Shown here piece by piece: positions 12,693 to 13,656 of a stretch of 13,656 nucleotides of DNA. Numbering within the stretch: position 1 is the first letter of the stretch; every line of letters begins with the position of its first letter. The stretch comes from Betaproteobacteria bacterium (GTDB lineage Bacteria; Pseudomonadota; Gammaproteobacteria; Burkholderiales; SG8-39), in the NCBI GenBank assembly GCA_007280315.1, contig QYQC01000246.1, forward strand, positions 1 to 13,656, written 5' to 3'. A program made the position numbers and the translations under genes. The notes under the pieces were generated by a model, which was given only the letters and a program-made list of their open reading frames with translations, was not told where the DNA came from and did not search any database.

Positions 12693-13656
12693 ATGTTCCG
12701 AAACGTCTCGTTCAAGTGGATTACCGCGTTGATTCTTGCAGCCTCGGCCGCCTCAACCGCGCGTGCCGCCGGTTTACTCTCCAATCTGACCGCCTCGCCT
12801 CCCGCGATCGTGGACGCGAGCGGCTTCTTCCTCGAAGGCCAATGGTATTTGAACTCGGACAACGGTCACGTCTACTACCAGTACTCCAACTATCCATGGG
12901 AAGATCGCGGACCCGATTCGGGACCCGTCGGCAGAGCGGTTTCGCAGGCCAACGGCCCCGACGTCATGGTGTGGAATTTTTCCAATTTATTCATACCGCG
13001 ATCTGCGCGGCTGACGATTGTGGGAACACGCCCGGCGGTGATCATGTCACCCGGCAGTATCGTCATCGATGCCGCCGTAACCGTGGATGGCGGGGGCGGC
13101 ACGGCGGGCGGCATCGGCGTGGCGGGGCAGACCGATGGCGCGGACGGCGCTGGAGCTTCCGGCGGCGCCGGAGGACACGGCCGCGGCGGCGTCTACCTCT
13201 CGGGCGCGTATGCCTGGGGATGGGACGGCGCAGTTGCCGGCGGCGGCGGCGGCGGCGGTTTTGCAGTGGCGGGCGAGCCAGGCGCGAACGGCCATCCGGT
13301 CCTGCCGCATCACTGGGACGGCAATAGCTGGGTTGACGATCCTCCGGCAATTCAACATTCAGGCGGTGACGGCGGAGCAATCTATTCCGCGTTTTCCGTC
13401 CTCGGCGGAGGCGGTGGCGGCGGCGCCGGCGGCAGCGGAACAACCTGGGGCGGCTACGCCGCCGCCGGCGGTAACGGCGGCAACGGCGGCGGCGCCGTAT
13501 TATTTTTCGCCGGCGGCGATTTCACCATTACTGCTAACGGTTCGATTCGCGCCGATGGCAACGCCGCGCCCTATTTCGACGGCGGCAGCTTCGAGGCGAG
13601 CGGCGGTGGCGGGGCAGGCGGCTACATTGCGTTCAACATCGCAGGAAGCTGGCAGA
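12693..13656 (+). CDS. Secreted glycine-rich protein (N-terminal part, cut by window edge)
   Basis: The frame from the ATG at 12693 stays open for 321 codons to the window end. It begins with a signal peptide: MFRNVSFK, a hydrophobic core (WITALILAASAAS) and a likely cleavage after TARA (about residue 25-26). Residues 27-130 are an ordinary, aromatic-containing domain (EGQWYLNSDNGHVYYQYSN), with LTIVGTRPAVIMSPGSIVID before the repeat zone. From about residue 131 the chain is dominated by Gly, Ala, Asp and Asn, with runs such as AGGGGGGGF, LGGGGGGGAGGSG and NGGNGGGAV interleaved with strand-like segments (LFFAGGDFTITANGSIRADG). The pattern of short strands separated by glycine loops resembles secreted beta-solenoid or adhesin-like surface proteins. 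No catalytic motif is visible and the C-terminal anchor or sorting signal is outside the window, so the role is unknown. Confidence 0.82.
   Translation, partial: MFRNVSFKWITALILAASAASTARAAGLLSNLTASPPAIVDASGFFLEGQWYLNSDNGHVYYQYSNYPWEDRGPDSGPVGRAVSQANGPDVMVWNFSNLFIPRSARLTIVGTRPAVIMSPGSIVIDAAVTVDGGGGTAGGIGVAGQTDGADGAGASGGAGGHGRGGVYLSGAYAWGWDGAVAGGGGGGGFAVAGEPGANGHPVLPHHWDGNSWVDDPPAIQHSGGDGGAIYSAFSVLGGGGGGGAGGSGTTWGGYAAAGGNGGNGGGAVLFFAGGDFTITANGSIRADGNAAPYFDGGSFEASGGGGAGGYIAFNIAGSWQ

Noticed and set aside
12548..13327. Plus-strand frame of 259 codons overlapping the glycine-rich gene
   Set aside because: It is extremely Arg-rich in its second half (the shifted reading of GGC repeats). The frame starting at 12693 has a ribosome-binding site, a signal peptide and protein-like sequence.

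Overview
The window reads as a GC-rich chromosomal stretch from a sulfur-oxidizing proteobacterium, most likely a betaproteobacterium (Thiobacillus / Sulfuritalea / Gallionella-like). That placement is an inference from gene content and protein style; there is no rRNA or other marker here to fix it. The core is energy metabolism of oxidized sulfur compounds, followed by unrelated housekeeping or accessory genes.

Region 1 (1-3833, minus strand) is a soeABC-type operon for a cytoplasm-facing sulfite dehydrogenase: a molybdopterin catalytic subunit without a Tat signal (soeA), a four-cluster ferredoxin-like subunit (soeB, overlapping soeA by 4 nt), and the first 57 codons of the membrane anchor (soeC), which runs off the left edge. 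Region 2 (3834-4614) is an AT-rich divergent control region with a perfect 12+12 bp palindrome, then two small plus-strand genes of unknown function (127 and 73 aa). Region 3 (4615-5010) has no gene. It carries two perfect 22-bp inverted repeats, each with a 7-nt loop and a shared apex, plus a smaller hairpin and a candidate promoter. Region 4 (5011-10199, plus strand) is a qmoA-qmoB-hdrC-hdrB cluster. It is a Qmo-like flavin/Fe-S complex in which the usual membrane subunit QmoC is replaced by separate soluble HdrC and HdrB proteins. A common dispersed palindromic repeat is inserted between hdrC and hdrB.

Together, regions 1 and 4 place two sulfite-handling electron routes side by side: direct oxidation of sulfite to sulfate with electrons to the quinone pool (Soe), and the electron-transfer module normally partnered with APS reductase (Qmo). 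No aprBA or sat gene lies inside the window, so the second link is inferred from the family.

Region 5 (10200-13656) holds a DUF2889 protein (plus), a PlsC-like acyltransferase (minus), a YCII-domain protein (plus) behind a palindrome-rich leader, a possible 46-aa small hydrophobic protein (minus) with its own ribosome-binding site, and the beginning of a secreted, very glycine-rich protein (plus) that runs off the right edge. I saw no tRNA, rRNA, CRISPR array, transposase or integrase.
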